Origin: Actinomycetota bacterium
GTDB taxonomy: Bacteria > Actinomycetota > Thermoleophilia > Gaiellales > Gaiellaceae
Length of the DNA stretch: 5,543 bases
Assembly (NCBI GenBank): GCA_019236545.1
Contig: JAFAIV010000200.1
Span: 1-5,543, forward strand
Reading direction: 5' to 3'
The position numbers and the translations under genes are program-made. How positions within the stretch are numbered: position 1 is the first letter of the stretch; each line of letters starts with the position of its first letter. The notes beneath the pieces were generated by a model. The model saw nothing but the letters and a program-made list of their open reading frames with translations, did not search any database and was not told where the DNA came from. This document shows, one piece after another, positions 4,984 to 5,543 of this stretch.

Positions 4984-5534
4984 TAGAGCGCCGACGCGAG
5001 CCTGCGGCGGTACGCGACCGTCGTCGGATGCTCGGGGCCGAGGTCGCCGAAGAGCGAGACCATGGTCTCGCGGATCCGGTCGCGCTCCTCGGGCGGGGCG
5101 TCGGGGACGCGGGCGAGGAGCAGGTCGAGCGCGCGCTCGACGTCACCGGAGGCGAGGGCCGCCTGGACCTCGTCGTCGAGCTCGCTCTCCTCGAGCAGCC
5201 GTTCGGTCGCGCTCGGCGCCGTCAGGCCCTCGAGGAAGGCGCGGACGCGCTCGGCCGGCAGCGCGCCGACGAACTCGCCCACGACGTGGCCGTTGCGGAA
5301 CGCCTTCACCGCGGGGATGCCGCGGACACCGAACTCCGACGCCAGCTGCGGGTTCGCGTCGACGTCGACCTTCACGAGCTCGACCGCGCCGCCGGTCGCG
5401 GCGACCTCCTGCTCCAGCACCGGCCCGAGCGCGCGGCACGGGCCGCACCACTCGGCCCAGGAGTCGACGACGACCGGCCGCTCGGCGGAGCGCTCGACGA
5501 CGTCCTGCTCGAAGGTGGCCTCGGTCACGTCCAT
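4980..5534 (-). CDS. Thioredoxin-domain protein with C-terminal TPR-like region (CnoX/YbbN type)
   Basis: The 184-residue protein starts at ATG 5534 on the complement, with GGAG 5 nt upstream. Residues 1-105 form a thioredoxin fold: VVVDSWAEWCGPCRALGPVL with the active site WCGPC at 29-33, VKVDVDANPQLASEFGVRGIP with cis-Pro P74, and KAFRNGHVVGEFVGAL. Residues about 115-184 are helical and resemble the C-terminal tetratricopeptide region of YbbN (VQAALASGDVERALDLLLARVP, then LGPEHPTTVAYRRRLASALY). E. coli CnoX/YbbN is longer (about 280 residues), but shorter versions are common in actinobacteria. CnoX-type proteins help keep substrates reduced and hand them to chaperones; a complete CxxC suggests oxidoreductase activity here. 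It is convergent with the GAF gene, sharing CTAG at 4980-4983. Confidence 0.9.
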   Translation of the reverse strand: MDVTEATFEQDVVERSAERPVVVDSWAEWCGPCRALGPVLEQEVAATGGAVELVKVDVDANPQLASEFGVRGIPAVKAFRNGHVVGEFVGALPAERVRAFLEGLTAPSATERLLEESELDDEVQAALASGDVERALDLLLARVPDAPPEERDRIRETMVSLFGDLGPEHPTTVAYRRRLASALY

Positions 5535-5543
5535 GCGTCTCCA

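Noticed and set aside
4304..5146. Minus-strand Arg/Ser-rich frame of 280 codons
   Set aside because: It is antisense to the GAF gene and partly out of frame with the thioredoxin gene; its composition is that of frame noise.

Overview
The window is very GC-rich, with codons ending mostly in G or C, GTG starts and tightly packed genes. It looks like a high-GC bacterium, most plausibly an actinomycete relative (Thermoleophilia or similar). That placement is an impression from composition and protein style; no marker gene here proves it. There is no sign of a mobile element, phage, CRISPR array or insertion sequence.

Left edge (1-453): the N-terminal part of a D-isomer-specific 2-hydroxyacid dehydrogenase lies on the minus strand and runs off the window. 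It is divergent from a five-gene plus-strand cluster. The roughly 100-bp gap between them holds two face-to-face promoter-like sequences whose -10 boxes overlap.

Catabolic cluster (454-4121): a GntR/HutC-type regulator with a UTRA ligand-binding domain is followed by a short-chain dehydrogenase, a cyclase-family (kynurenine formamidase-like) metal hydrolase, a VOC/glyoxalase-fold protein and an AraD-type L-ribulose-5-phosphate 4-epimerase. The genes overlap by 4 bp or are 3-10 bp apart, so they almost certainly form one transcription unit. The set suggests a ligand-induced pathway for a sugar, sugar acid or related hydroxy compound: oxidation by the SDR, hydrolysis or ring opening by the cyclase-family protein, isomerisation or another step by the VOC protein, and entry into central metabolism through an AraD-like step. 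The substrate cannot be read from the sequence. No transporter, kinase or isomerase is in view.

tRNA and small genes (4122-4983): after a hairpin comes a tRNA-Pro with anticodon GGG. Three bases after it, a small unrecognised Cys/His-containing ORF starts, followed by a stand-alone GAF-domain protein whose Shine-Dalgarno sequence sits inside a hairpin.

Right edge (4980-5534): a minus-strand thioredoxin-domain protein with a C-terminal helical/TPR-like region (CnoX/YbbN type) converges on the GAF gene; the two stop codons overlap in the palindrome CTAG. The long ORFs in other frames are GC-rich shadows and are not annotated.
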